Positions 42,374 through 53,300 of a DNA stretch of 64,000 nucleotides are shown here, in pieces. The position numbers were made by a program, and so were the translations under genes. The stretch covers positions 1 to 64,000 of the forward strand of contig CAOJJB010000009.1 of the NCBI GenBank assembly GCA_948436975.1, given 5' to 3'. Position 1 is the first letter of the stretch, and each line of letters starts with the position of its first letter. The notes under the pieces were generated by a model. The model saw only the letters and a program-made list of their open reading frames with translations. It did not search any database and was not told where the DNA came from. This stretch comes from an uncultured Clostridium sp. GTDB taxonomy: Bacteria > Bacillota > Clostridia > TANB77 > CAG-508.

Positions 42374-42796
42374 ATGTTAGAAAAAAATAAAATATTAATA
42401 AAATTAATTATAGCCATATTAGTAGTATTTGCACTGTACTTTAATCTATTATTTATTAGTAAAGTAGAAGCTAAAGCTGCTAAAAGTGGTGATGATATGT
42501 TAGATCAAATGCAAAGTGATATAGATAGTTTTAAAAAAGCTGGTCAAGAAAATAAAGATATTAATGTTGATGATATTACTCAAAATTTTGTAAATATTTC
42601 ACAAATTTTAACAATGATTGGTGCAGGTGTTATGGTGGCTGTAACAACATACATGGGAATAAAATATTTAATGTCTGGACCAAATGACCAAGCAAAATTA
42701 AAAACTCAATTAATAGGAGTAGTAGTTGCAGGAATAGTAATATTCGGAGCATTTTCAATATGGAAACTAATAATACAAATAGTATCTACATTTTAA
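42374..42796 (+). CDS. TrbC/VirB2-like pilin 6
   Basis: 140 residues, ATG after AGGAGGCG. Signal peptide about 9-32, helical linker (MLDQMQSDIDSFKKAGQ), two helices around GIKYLMSGPNDQAKLKTQL. Most divergent of the six and the only one transcribed with the core channel genes, 13 bases before prgI, so this may be the structural subunit proper and the others variants. Confidence 0.8.
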   Translation: MLEKNKILIKLIIAILVVFALYFNLLFISKVEAKAAKSGDDMLDQMQSDIDSFKKAGQENKDINVDDITQNFVNISQILTMIGAGVMVAVTTYMGIKYLMSGPNDQAKLKTQLIGVVVAGIVIFGAFSIWKLIIQIVSTF

Positions 42797-42809
42797 GGAG
42801 GAAATTTTT

Positions 42810-43145
42810 ATGGGAACATACCAAATACCTCGTAATTATAGAGGAGAATCAAGAATATTATACATATTTACAATAAAATCATTAATAACAACAGCAATTG
42901 GAGCAATGTTTGGATCAATATTCTTTTTAATATTTAATTTATTAAATATGACATTTGTTGGAATAATAATTACAGCTTTTTTTGCTCTTATAGGATTTAT
43001 AATAGGAGCAGTAAAAATTCCAACAATAGTTGCATTTCCAATAACTAAAAGAATTGGAGGAGAACCAGTAGGAGAAATAATTTTTAGATACATAAAATTT
43101 AAAAGAAATAGAAAGATGTATACATATACAAAGGAGGAAAAGTAA
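42810..43145 (+). CDS. PrgI / VirB3-like membrane protein
   Basis: 111 residues. Begins YQIPRNYRGESRILYIFTIK, two adjacent membrane helices (about 25-45 and 50-70), and ends with a basic segment RYIKFKRNRKMYTY. This is the PrgI family, the Gram-positive counterpart of VirB3, which links the channel to the VirB4 ATPase. ATG after AAGGAGG; the next gene starts directly after its stop. Confidence 0.85.
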   Translation: MGTYQIPRNYRGESRILYIFTIKSLITTAIGAMFGSIFFLIFNLLNMTFVGIIITAFFALIGFIIGAVKIPTIVAFPITKRIGGEPVGEIIFRYIKFKRNRKMYTYTKEEK

Positions 43146-44408
43146 ATGAGTAGTAGTATAATACCGTTACTTCAGTTTGGAATTTATTTTATTGTTTTCA
43201 TAATGATTTTATTAGTAGCACTTTATATTTATTTAATGAAACCTAAAACTGAAAAAATAAAAAAAGAATCAGAAGAGGAAATGATTGAAAATAAAACAGA
43301 AAAAGAAGGAAAAGTAGAACAAAACTATGGTAAGTATACTAGCAATCTAACTAGAGAATCAATTTTTGAATTTATGGAATTTGATGAAATAGTTGATAAT
43401 ATGATTGTAAGAAAAAATGGTTCTCAATATGTTATGATCTTACAATGTAATGGTGTTAACTATGATTTAATGTCTGAGCAAGAAAAAATATCTGTTGAAG
43501 AAGGATTTGTTCAATTCTTAAATACATTGAGATTTCCAATACAATTATATATTCAAAGTAGAACATTAAATTTGAGAGATATTATTGATGAATATAAATC
43601 AAGAATAGATAATTTAACAATAGAAATAGATAAAATTGATACTAAAATAGAACAAGCTAAAACAATGGGAAACAAAGCTTTAAAAGAAAAATTAGAATTT
43701 GAAAAAAGAAGAAAAATAAATATATTAGAATATGGAGTTAGTATTACAGATTATGTTGAAAAATTAAGTTCTAATAAAAATGTATTACAACAAAGAACAT
43801 ATGTAGTTGTTTCATATTACTCAGCTGAAATTGGCGGAGGACTTGAAAAATATTCAAAAGAAGAAATATACAATATGTGTTTTGCAGAATTGTATACTAG
43901 ATGTCAAAACATAGCTAGTGCATTAGGAAATTCACAAATAACATGTTCAATATTAGATTCAGAAGAATTAGCTGAGTTACTTTATATAGCATACAATAGA
44001 GATGAAGCAGAACTATTACAATTATCAAAATCATTAGACGCACAATATGATTCTTTATATAGTACAGGAAAAGATGTAATTAAGAAAAAACAAGAAAAAT
44101 TAGATCAAGAAATAAATATAGCAGCAATAGATATGGCAACAGATAGTATATTAAAAGCAGATAGAAAAAAACAAATTGAAGAATTAGAATTTGCTATAAA
44201 TAAAGAAGAAAAAATAAAACAAAGAGCTAACGAATTATTAGACACATATGAAAATCAACTAGATCCAAGAGTTTATAAATTAGCAAAAGAAGAAGTAAAA
44301 AATAGTGGAGAAAAAGAGCAAAAACAAACTCCTAAAATTGAAGAAGCAAAGAAAACTACTGATAATACAAGAAAAAAAGTAGTTAGAAGAAGAAAAATAG
44401 AAGACTAA
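43146..44408 (+). CDS. Membrane-anchored N-terminal half of a split VirB4
   Basis: 420 residues. One N-terminal membrane helix (about 8-30), then an alpha/beta domain (IFEFMEFDEIVDNMIVRKNG, YVMILQCNGVNYDLMSEQEK, RFPIQLYIQSRTLNL, QQRTYVVVSYYSAEIGGGLE) that corresponds to the VirB4/TraC N-terminal domain, and a long coiled-coil, basic C-terminus (VVRRRKIED). No Walker motif. The ATPase follows as a separate gene after 18 bases, so here VirB4 is divided between two proteins. Confidence 0.75.
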   Translation: MSSSIIPLLQFGIYFIVFIMILLVALYIYLMKPKTEKIKKESEEEMIENKTEKEGKVEQNYGKYTSNLTRESIFEFMEFDEIVDNMIVRKNGSQYVMILQCNGVNYDLMSEQEKISVEEGFVQFLNTLRFPIQLYIQSRTLNLRDIIDEYKSRIDNLTIEIDKIDTKIEQAKTMGNKALKEKLEFEKRRKINILEYGVSITDYVEKLSSNKNVLQQRTYVVVSYYSAEIGGGLEKYSKEEIYNMCFAELYTRCQNIASALGNSQITCSILDSEELAELLYIAYNRDEAELLQLSKSLDAQYDSLYSTGKDVIKKKQEKLDQEINIAAIDMATDSILKADRKKQIEELEFAINKEEKIKQRANELLDTYENQLDPRVYKLAKEEVKNSGEKEQKQTPKIEEAKKTTDNTRKKVVRRRKIED

Positions 44409-44426
44409 AGAAAAAGGAGGACGAAA

Positions 44427-46418
44427 ATGTTTAAAAATAAAAAAGAAGAATCCACTAATGAAATTGAAAGTATAAAAAGAGAAGAAGTTAGTGTATTTAA
44501 AAAGAATGAAAAGAAACTAAAAAGTTTAATAGCACCAGGTGGTATAGATGCAAGTTATACAAATCATATTGAAATAGCTTCATCAAGAACGAGATATGCA
44601 AGAAGTATGATTGTAGCAAATTTGCCAAGAATGTGTACATTCCCTGAATTTTTAAGAGGAATGTATACTTTTGGAGATATAAATGTATCTGTTTTTATAA
44701 ATCCAGTTAGTGAATCATCATCACAGACAGATTTAAATAGAACAATTAATGAATTAGAATCAGAAAGAATTGTTGCTTTAGATAGAGGAGATATAAACAG
44801 AGAAAGAGTTATAGCACAAAAAAGAATGGAAGCAGAAGAACTTCGTGATGCTATTGCAGCAGGTTTTAATAAATTATTTGATTCATCAATTATAGCAACA
44901 ATATTTGCATATAGTATAGAAGAACTTGAAAAATATACAGAATTATTATCAAGTGAAATGTCAAAAAATCTTATAGATATTAAACCAGCTTGGGCAATGC
45001 AAGATGAAGCTTTTAGAAGTAATATGCCTTATGCTGATAATAAAATTACAAAATCACATACATTTGATAGAAGAGCAATGTCAACAGTTTTTCCATTTTT
45101 TACTTCAGAAGTAGGACATGAAAATGGAATACCTCTAGGTTTTAATAAACAAACAGGATTACCAATATTATATGATAATTTTAGTTCCAAATTAACAAAC
45201 TATAACATGGTTATATTTGGTAAATCTGGTGCTGGTAAATCTGTTACAATAAAAACAATAACAGCAAGGTCAGCAGTTTTAATGGGAATAGAAAGTTTAG
45301 CTTTAGATGCTGAAGGAGAGTATGGAATTGTTGCAGAAGCATTAGGTGGGGTTAATGTTACATTAAGTCCTAATTCAAAAACAGTTATAAATTTATTTGA
45401 TATAGAACCTGAAACAGTAAAAGATGAAATAACAGGTAAAGAAAGGACAGTATTAAGTGTAGAAAATAAAGTTGAAGATGTAACAAATGGTTTGCTTACA
45501 ATGGCAAGAGGTAGTACAAGAAGTCAAGAAGTAAATGAACTTACAAAACAAATTATTTCTGAAGCTGTTGCAGAAGAGTATGCAGCATTAGGTATTACAA
45601 ATAACATTGAAAGTTTATATACTAGAGATAATAAAGGTGGAAAAATTGATATATCTGATAATTATTTAGGAAGAACAAAAAAAGAAATGCCAACAATAGG
45701 TTCATGGTTTAAAAGAATTTGTAGAAAAGCAGAAGAAAATGAAAATCCTGATTATAGATTTCACTATAGTTATTTAGTAAAAGTTATGAAACAATATGTT
45801 AGAGAATATCAAGGTCAAATGGCATATTTTGATGGACAATCAACATTTGAATTATTAGATGGTGTTCCTTTCATAAATATAGATATATCACAATTAGAAG
45901 AAAGATTTGCAAGACCTTTAGCACAACAAATAATGCTTTCATGGGTATGGGAAAAATATGTAAAGAAAAATAGTGAGGATAAAACAAAAGCAGCTAAAAA
46001 AAGAGTTTTAGTAGATGAGGCTTGGATGTTGCTTCCATATCCAGAAGCAGTAGATTTTTTAAATACAATGGCAAGACGTGCAAGAAAAAGAAATGTTTCT
46101 TTGGCGGTTATATCACAAAAATTTCAAGATTTTTATGAAAAACAAGAAGTTCAAGCAGTATTAACTTCTTCAGAAACAAAATTATTTTTAGCACAAGATA
46201 AATCAGAAATTCAATACTTAAAAGAAGTATTCAAACTTAGTGAGGGTGAAGCTGGTTTTTTAATTACTTGTAATAGAGGTGAAGGTTTATTAAAAGTTGG
46301 TGGGGATTCTGCTATTTTATCTATACAACCAACTAAGAAAGAATTTGAATTTGTTGAAACAAATTTAAATAAACAGGTTGCTTTAGAGCAAGCTAGAAAA
46401 CAAGCAGAAGAAATGTAA
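44427..46418 (+). CDS. virB4: VirB4-family T4SS ATPase
   Basis: 663 residues, ATG after AAGGAGGACG. Walker A GKSGAGKSVT near residue 268, LDAEGEYG, Walker B KKRVLVDEAWMLL near residue 525, and the RARKRNVSLAVISQKFQDFY sensor region. It powers assembly and substrate movement in the T4SS. The N-terminal part is shorter than in undivided VirB4, consistent with the separate upstream protein. Confidence 0.9.
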   Translation: MFKNKKEESTNEIESIKREEVSVFKKNEKKLKSLIAPGGIDASYTNHIEIASSRTRYARSMIVANLPRMCTFPEFLRGMYTFGDINVSVFINPVSESSSQTDLNRTINELESERIVALDRGDINRERVIAQKRMEAEELRDAIAAGFNKLFDSSIIATIFAYSIEELEKYTELLSSEMSKNLIDIKPAWAMQDEAFRSNMPYADNKITKSHTFDRRAMSTVFPFFTSEVGHENGIPLGFNKQTGLPILYDNFSSKLTNYNMVIFGKSGAGKSVTIKTITARSAVLMGIESLALDAEGEYGIVAEALGGVNVTLSPNSKTVINLFDIEPETVKDEITGKERTVLSVENKVEDVTNGLLTMARGSTRSQEVNELTKQIISEAVAEEYAALGITNNIESLYTRDNKGGKIDISDNYLGRTKKEMPTIGSWFKRICRKAEENENPDYRFHYSYLVKVMKQYVREYQGQMAYFDGQSTFELLDGVPFINIDISQLEERFARPLAQQIMLSWVWEKYVKKNSEDKTKAAKKRVLVDEAWMLLPYPEAVDFLNTMARRARKRNVSLAVISQKFQDFYEKQEVQAVLTSSETKLFLAQDKSEIQYLKEVFKLSEGEAGFLITCNRGEGLLKVGGDSAILSIQPTKKEFEFVETNLNKQVALEQARKQAEEM

Positions 46419-46431
46419 AAGAGGAAAATAT

Positions 46432-47658
46432 ATGAAAAAACTAGTGAGTATAATTTTACTTATACTATTAATGTTTAATTTCATATTTGCTAATAATTCA
46501 TATGCTAGTGATCCAGATACTTCACAGAGTACAGCAGAACAAACATATAAAAAAGACGAAGTTAAACCGTCAGATACAGTAGCAGGTGAACTAATAGAAG
46601 AAGGAACAGTATCTCAAAAACAAGATAGTTCAACTAAGGTTGCTACAACTACTATGAGTTATGGAGCATCAATAATAGGTGTAATTACAGGTATTATTGC
46701 AAGAATTATTAATATAGTTGTTCTTCAAATAGATTTTCTAATGTCTCAAATAACATATGGAACAGAAAATGGAGAATTGAATTATTGGTTTACAATAGAA
46801 AGGACAGTTTTTAATAGAATACCATTATTTAATATAAATTATTTTAATACATATGAAGAAGAAGGAACTTATTCAGTTGGTGATTTAGAAATTGATGCTA
46901 ATAAAAGTAATGCAGAAGTAAAAAAATCTATAACAAATGTTTATTATATTTGTAGATTTATAGCTATGGTGATAGGATTATTAGTATTAATATATATAGG
47001 TATAAGAATGGCAATATCAACAGTTGCATCAGACCAAGCAAAATATAAAAATATGTTAATAAGTTGGGTTGAAAGTTTTGTAATAATGTTTTTAATGCTA
47101 TACATTATGAGTTTTATCATAATAATAGGTTCAGCTTTAACTGAAACTTTTTATACACTAGAACAAAATATATTAGGTTCAGATACTACTGTATTTGAGC
47201 AAACTGTTAGAACACAAACATTTAATTATACACTTAGTTTATCAGGATTACAATTAACATTTTGGTCAATTGTATATTGGTGTTTGTTATATATGGAAAT
47301 GAAATTTTTATGGACATATTTGAAAAGGTTTTTAATGATTGGTTTTCTAATTGTAATATCTCCATTAATAACAATAACATATTCTATTGATAAAGCAGGA
47401 GATGGTAAAGCACAAGCTTTTTCAAGTTGGATGAAAGAATTTATAACAAATGTTTTAATACAACCATTACATGCAATAATATATTTAGTTTTTGTATTAA
47501 CAGCCAATAATATAGCAATACAATCTCCACTTGTAGGAGTAGCTTTCTTTATGGCAATGGGAACAGTAGAAAAAATGGTAAAAGTAATATTTAATATGAA
47601 AGGTGTAGAAAGTTTAAAAGGAATTGGAGAGGTAAATCTTTTAAGGAAAGGAAAGTAA
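46432..47658 (+). CDS. VirB6-like polytopic membrane protein 1
   Basis: 408 residues: signal sequence, then about six membrane helices. Diagnostic segments shared by all four copies: YIGIRMAISTVASDQAKYKN, a helix with MLYIMSFIIIIGS, and the pair FLIVISPLITITYSIDKAGD and LIQPLHAIIYLVF. VirB6-like proteins form the inner part of the T4SS channel. This is the compact copy, without a long tail. 13 bases after virB4. Confidence 0.8.
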   Translation: MKKLVSIILLILLMFNFIFANNSYASDPDTSQSTAEQTYKKDEVKPSDTVAGELIEEGTVSQKQDSSTKVATTTMSYGASIIGVITGIIARIINIVVLQIDFLMSQITYGTENGELNYWFTIERTVFNRIPLFNINYFNTYEEEGTYSVGDLEIDANKSNAEVKKSITNVYYICRFIAMVIGLLVLIYIGIRMAISTVASDQAKYKNMLISWVESFVIMFLMLYIMSFIIIIGSALTETFYTLEQNILGSDTTVFEQTVRTQTFNYTLSLSGLQLTFWSIVYWCLLYMEMKFLWTYLKRFLMIGFLIVISPLITITYSIDKAGDGKAQAFSSWMKEFITNVLIQPLHAIIYLVFVLTANNIAIQSPLVGVAFFMAMGTVEKMVKVIFNMKGVESLKGIGEVNLLRKGK

Positions 47659-48813
47659 ATGAAATATAAAAAAATTATAATAATGATTGCAATAATTTTA
47701 CTTTTATTTCTATTATTTCTATTAATATATTCTCTAGCATTATTAAATAAGGAACAAGAGTTAAATAATAGTATTACAGCAAATATTGTTTCTGAACCTA
47801 AAACCACACAAGATGTTATAGAAAGATATAATGGAAAATATGTAAAGGAAGAAAATAAAAAAATTTATGTGATATTTAGTAAAGACTTATTTGATGAAAA
47901 TGGTGAAAGCAATGAGAATTATTTTAATAATATCATAAGAGATTTAAAACCTTTTTATAAGAACCAAAGTTTTGAAATTATAGATGAAGAAAAAGACATA
48001 AATATAAATGTAAAATACAATGAAAATGAAGATTACGCTGTAACAATAAATAATATAGAAAACTTTTTTAAAATGATAAATGGAAAGTCATATGTAGAAG
48101 TTGAAAGAACCCATATAACAGATGATTCAAGTATAATTGTAACAAATTCATATCTTAATAAACTACTAATGAATTCAATGTATTTATCAGAAATAAAAGA
48201 GGAATTAGGCGAAGGAAAAGAACTAAAAGATGGTTATACTTCTTATCAAAATGGAACTATAAAAATAAGAACAGTGCCAACAAAAGCAGTTCGAAATATA
48301 ATTTTTTCAGAAGATTATGAAGGAAATATAACAAGTAAAATTAATTCAAGAATGAGCCTAACAGAAATAAATAATATAAACTCTAAAAATGCATTTGGGA
48401 GTATACAAGATGGATATTTAGGATATAAAGAAGGAAATTTCTATTTGTTTTTTTATAATGATGAAATATCAGTATATAGTTATTCTTATAAATATAATAA
48501 AGACTTTGAAGAATTACTATCACAATATATAGAAACAAAAGATTTAGATACCTTTGTAAATAAATTGATTAATAAATGGAAGGTATATGATTATTATGAA
48601 TATGATGAAAAAGAAAAGAATGCATATATTTTATATTCTAATAGAGGAATAGAAATAAATATAAAAAATAATGATTCAAAAGGAATAACTCTTTATAATA
48701 ATTATTATTTTACAGATAAAACAAAAGAATATGTAAAAAATGGATTAATAACTTTAGATTCTAAAAACGATTTGTTAGATAAAATGGAAAAAGAAAGAAG
48801 AAATCAGAAGTAG
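47659..48813 (+). CDS. Membrane-anchored T4SS-linked protein, paralogue of the next gene
   Basis: 384 residues directly after the VirB6-like gene. One N-terminal membrane helix (5-28), the rest outside and hydrophilic. Ordered blocks VIERYNGKYVKEENKKIYVI, NENYFNNIIRDLKPFY, a central KTVPTKAVRNIIF-like strand block and YLGYKEGNFYLFFYNDEISV recur in the following protein at similar spacing. No known family recognised; location argues for a surface or channel part. Confidence 0.65.
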   Translation: MKYKKIIIMIAIILLLFLLFLLIYSLALLNKEQELNNSITANIVSEPKTTQDVIERYNGKYVKEENKKIYVIFSKDLFDENGESNENYFNNIIRDLKPFYKNQSFEIIDEEKDININVKYNENEDYAVTINNIENFFKMINGKSYVEVERTHITDDSSIIVTNSYLNKLLMNSMYLSEIKEELGEGKELKDGYTSYQNGTIKIRTVPTKAVRNIIFSEDYEGNITSKINSRMSLTEINNINSKNAFGSIQDGYLGYKEGNFYLFFYNDEISVYSYSYKYNKDFEELLSQYIETKDLDTFVNKLINKWKVYDYYEYDEKEKNAYILYSNRGIEINIKNNDSKGITLYNNYYFTDKTKEYVKNGLITLDSKNDLLDKMEKERRNQK

Positions 48814-48823
48814 GGAGTTTATA

Positions 48824-50365
48824 ATGGAACAATCAAAATATAAAGAACAGAATAATAAACATTATAAAAAGATTATAATAATTTTATTTATTAGTTTAAT
48901 CTTTATATTGATTACTATTTCAATAATTTTACAAATTATATATAAAACCAATAATACTACTGAACTTTCATATGATAATTTAACAACAATAAAACAAGTA
49001 ATTGAATATTATGGATCTAAATATATTTCAGAAAAGGAAAGTAAAGATTCAAAATATACATTAGAAGTATCATTACAATTTAAATTTTTACCATATAATG
49101 AAGATGATACAAGTAATGAAGAATATTATAATAATTTAATAGAGGATTGTGCTAAAATAATAAGTTATAAAAACTTTAAAATGTTAGATAAAAAGAATGA
49201 CTTAAACATAGAAGTTATTTGCAATGAAAATAGAATTATATCTATTATAATAAATGGAATTGAAGACTATTTTATTTATATGGATTCACAATTAAGTATG
49301 AAACAATATAAAGAAATACCATTAACAGAATTTAACATTCAATCAAATGAATTAAAAGAAATTATAAGTAATAATTGGAACTCTAATATTAATTTAGGGG
49401 AAAGAGATAGCATATTTGATGAATATTATATATTTTTTAATAAAGGTATAAAAACTAGAATGATTGATAACAAAATATACAATATAGTATTTGACAAAAA
49501 ATATAAAGAAAAAGTTATAAATAACATATATCCAGGAATGGATTTATCAGATATAGAATTTATTTTAGGAACAGCAACATTTAAAGACGATAATTTAAAA
49601 ATTATAGGTTATAAAGGTGAAAAAGAATATATATTTTTCACAGAAAGTGAAATTTCTGTGTATAGAGTAAATATGATAGAAACAAATGACTTTTTTGAAT
49701 TGACAGATAAATATATAGATAAAGAAATAGATTTCCTTGAATTTATGAATCAACTTACATATTTATGGCCAGATTACAGCGATTATGAATATACATCAAA
49801 ATCAGTATTTATATCATACCCATTAAAAGGTGTAGAAATAAAATTAAATTATGATGATATGAATGGAATATTTATTTTTAATAATATAAAAAGTAATTTA
49901 TCAAAAGTTGAAAGATATTTAGAAAATACAGATTTTGTTGCTAGACTTCAATTAGATTTAGTTTTTGAAGCAGAAAAAAGAAGAACAAATAAAATTCAGA
50001 ATTGGCTAAATTTATGTAGAGAATATGAACAAAACTTAGACGATAATACAAAAAATAGAATTGGAACAAGTTTAAATTACGAATTATATCCAGAACTAGA
50101 TGATAACAAATTTATATATTCAATGAAGTTTATATCAAAATTTGGAGAACAACCAAATAGAGAATTATCAGATACAATTAATTCATATTTATGGATAAAT
50201 AATGACTTGTTTTTATATTCTAAAAAAGGCAAAGGAATATACATATATAATTTAGAAGATGGAACAGTCAGAAGAATAATAACAGGTACAGAAGAGTACG
50301 AGCTAAAAGGCTATAAAGATGGAATCTTGAGATATGATAATATTGAAACTGAATTTCAATATTAG
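48824..50365 (+). CDS. Membrane-anchored T4SS-linked protein, longer paralogue
   Basis: 513 residues, ATG after AGGGAG. N-terminal helix about 17-38, then the same blocks as the upstream protein (VIEYYGSKYISEKESK, NEEYYNNLIEDCAKII, IIGYKGEKEYIFFTESEISV). The extra C-terminal 150 residues end with strands (SYLWINNDLFLYSKKGKGIY, GYKDGILRYDN) that look like part of a beta-propeller or beta-sandwich. Function unknown; duplication of a surface-exposed T4SS component is the simplest view. Confidence 0.65.
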   Translation: MEQSKYKEQNNKHYKKIIIILFISLIFILITISIILQIIYKTNNTTELSYDNLTTIKQVIEYYGSKYISEKESKDSKYTLEVSLQFKFLPYNEDDTSNEEYYNNLIEDCAKIISYKNFKMLDKKNDLNIEVICNENRIISIIINGIEDYFIYMDSQLSMKQYKEIPLTEFNIQSNELKEIISNNWNSNINLGERDSIFDEYYIFFNKGIKTRMIDNKIYNIVFDKKYKEKVINNIYPGMDLSDIEFILGTATFKDDNLKIIGYKGEKEYIFFTESEISVYRVNMIETNDFFELTDKYIDKEIDFLEFMNQLTYLWPDYSDYEYTSKSVFISYPLKGVEIKLNYDDMNGIFIFNNIKSNLSKVERYLENTDFVARLQLDLVFEAEKRRTNKIQNWLNLCREYEQNLDDNTKNRIGTSLNYELYPELDDNKFIYSMKFISKFGEQPNRELSDTINSYLWINNDLFLYSKKGKGIYIYNLEDGTVRRIITGTEEYELKGYKDGILRYDNIETEFQY

Positions 50366-50377
50366 GAAAGGGAAAAG

Positions 50378-53300
50378 ATGGCACAATTAAAAGAATTATT
50401 CAAAAAAATTATTTTAATAATAATAGCAATATCAATATTAATAACATTTTGTGCTATGCCTGCTTCTTATGCCAAATTGGACTTAGGAGAGGATGAATTT
50501 TATTATGCTGGTACTCAAAAAGGTCAATATACAGTATCAGATGGAGTTTTTGATTGGCTTTTATCAAAAATTGGAGATATAGCAGATTGGATTTTAGGAA
50601 TTATTACTTTAGGATTTAGGATGATATTTGTAGGGTGGACAGCACTTATAGAAAAGATGCTGACATGGGCTTTAGAAAGTACAGCAGGTGTAAATGTTAG
50701 TGGTGATGTAGTTGAAAGTAGTACAGACTTAACTTCTATTACAGATTCTAGTAATAATGTTACAATAGAAGCAATTGTTTATAACCATGTTCCTGCATTA
50801 AATGCAAATGTGTTTGATATAGAAGAAAAGTTTGAAGACTTAAAATATAGTGGAACAGGACAAATTTTAAGATGTAGAAAATGCTCAGAAAATCCAGAAG
50901 ATGATATTACAAAATGTTGTTCACCAGAAGATGGTACTTGTTCATGTGAGTGTCAAGGAAATTGTGCAGGTTGTAGAGCTTATGCAGAGGCAGTTAAAAA
51001 GTTTAATAATAAAGATGAAAATGCAAAAGATCCTATAATAATACAAATAAAAAAATCTGTTGCCATGTGGTATTATATTATAAGAATGCTAGCAATAGCA
51101 GGAATGCTTATAGTTCTTGTAGTGGTTGGAATAAAAATGGCGATTTCAACAGTAGCATCAGATAAAGCGGTATATAAAAGAATGTTAATAGATTGGTTTG
51201 TTGGAATGATAATATTGTTCTCAATGCATTATATAATGTTAACAGCTATTTATATAGAGGAAAATTTAGTATCAGTTATTGAAAATACAGCACATTCAAT
51301 AAATAATGTCCAAATGAAACAATTAGCTGATAAAAATAGTGAGGAAGGTGTAGAATATACAAATTCAGAAATAGAAGTAAAAGTATATGAAGAAGTTAGA
51401 ACAAGAGCGTATGATGCAAAATTAATAAATGGTTTAACAGGAATGATAATGTATATGACTTTAGTATATTTTGCATTTAGATATACAGTAGTATATATAA
51501 AAAGACTATTTACAATAATAGTATTAACAATAATGGCACCAGCTGTTGGATTTGCTTATGCAATGCAAAAAACTATGTCTGGTAATCAACAAGTTGTAAA
51601 AAGTTTTTTTCCAGAATATGTACTAAATTTAGGTATTCAAATAATACATGCTATAATATATGGAATATTTATAGCACCAGTGTTGGTATTATCACTAGAA
51701 TCAATACCAGGACTTATAATGGCATTAGTACTAATGAATTATGCATTAAAAGCGGATGCTTTATTTAGAAGGGTTTTCAAAGTATCTACAGGTGGATTGG
51801 TAGATGACACAAATAATTCTCTTGAACAATTAAAATCAAGTGTAACAGAAGCGGTTACAGGTGGAAAATCAGCTGTACAAACTTTAACACAAACTCCATA
51901 TATGAATACAGTAAAAGGAGTAGGTAAACTAGCAGTATCTGTACCTTTTGTAGCTGCTAGTGGAATTAGAAAAGGAGTTTCAGCAAAAGTAAAACAGAAT
52001 AGTGCATCTAGTGGTACCACACCATTTGTAAGGTCTTCTAATTCAGAAGATGCTCTTTCAAATCCAAATAGTGAAGAAGCTTCTTCTAGAGCTACTTCAT
52101 CAACAGGAAATACAGGTTCTACTGAAAAACCAAGAGCAACAAGTTTACCAACAAGAACTGATAATCAATTATTAAGTTTAGGTAAAAACACAATAAAAGA
52201 AAATCTTGATACAGCAAAAGAAGGTCTAATAAATGCAAAAACATCAGAAGAACAAAAAGTAGCAATGGATAACTTGTTAATAGCAACAGATGAATATAAT
52301 AGGTATGAAAGTTTGACTAAACCATCTTCTAAAGATATAGCATTAGGACATCTTGATAATTTATTTGATATAGATAATCACTATGTATTAAACAAAAAAT
52401 CAGGTGCTTTTGGAATTTTAAAATCTTTATATTATGGTACTTTAGGAAATACATATATAGATCATGAAACAGGAAAAAAAGTAAATGATGGTACAGGATA
52501 TTATAAACAACTAACACCAACAAAATTATTGGGGTTAACTGAGGAAGATAAAAAGATAATGTGGGATGAAATTAAACGTCCATTAGGAACAATTGGTGGA
52601 TTTTTCTCATTACTTGCAGGAATGAGTACAATGGTTGCACATCCAATGCCAGGAGGTGCAGCAGCAATAAAAGGATATTCAATGGTAAGAAATGGTCTGA
52701 AAAAACCAACAACAATAAGTAGATACAAAGGAAAATATATAAATTCTAAATACGGAATACCATATGTAAAAAATATGAAAAATGAAATGCTAGATAAAGC
52801 ACAAAAAGAATATGATGATTTAATGATAAAAGAAGTAAAGAGTAAACATCCAAAATTGTATAAGGCATTAGCATTAGGAACAGCAACAGCAGTAACTTTA
52901 GGAGTAGGATTAACTGGAGGAACTGCATTAGTACCAGCTGCACTATTTGGAGCAGGTTTTGCAACAAGAAGCTTTACAAATTCTAGAAATATAGGGGAAG
53001 GCTTAGAAGATGTAAGATATCATTTCGATTTACAACAGAAAAAGCAAGAAAAAGAATTTAAAAAAGAGATATTAAATGTTTTAAAAGTAGAAGATCAAGC
53101 AAAAATGGAATATTTGCTTTCATATGAAGATAAACAAGAAGATGAAACAAGACTAAAACAATTATATGATCAATTAGGATACATATATGATCCAGTAACT
53201 GGTAAAATGACCAAAAAGGGTAATACATCAGATGAATTTAAGGAAAAAGAAGAATTTGAAAATAGATTAGATTCTAAAATGAAAAACAATACAGTAGAAG

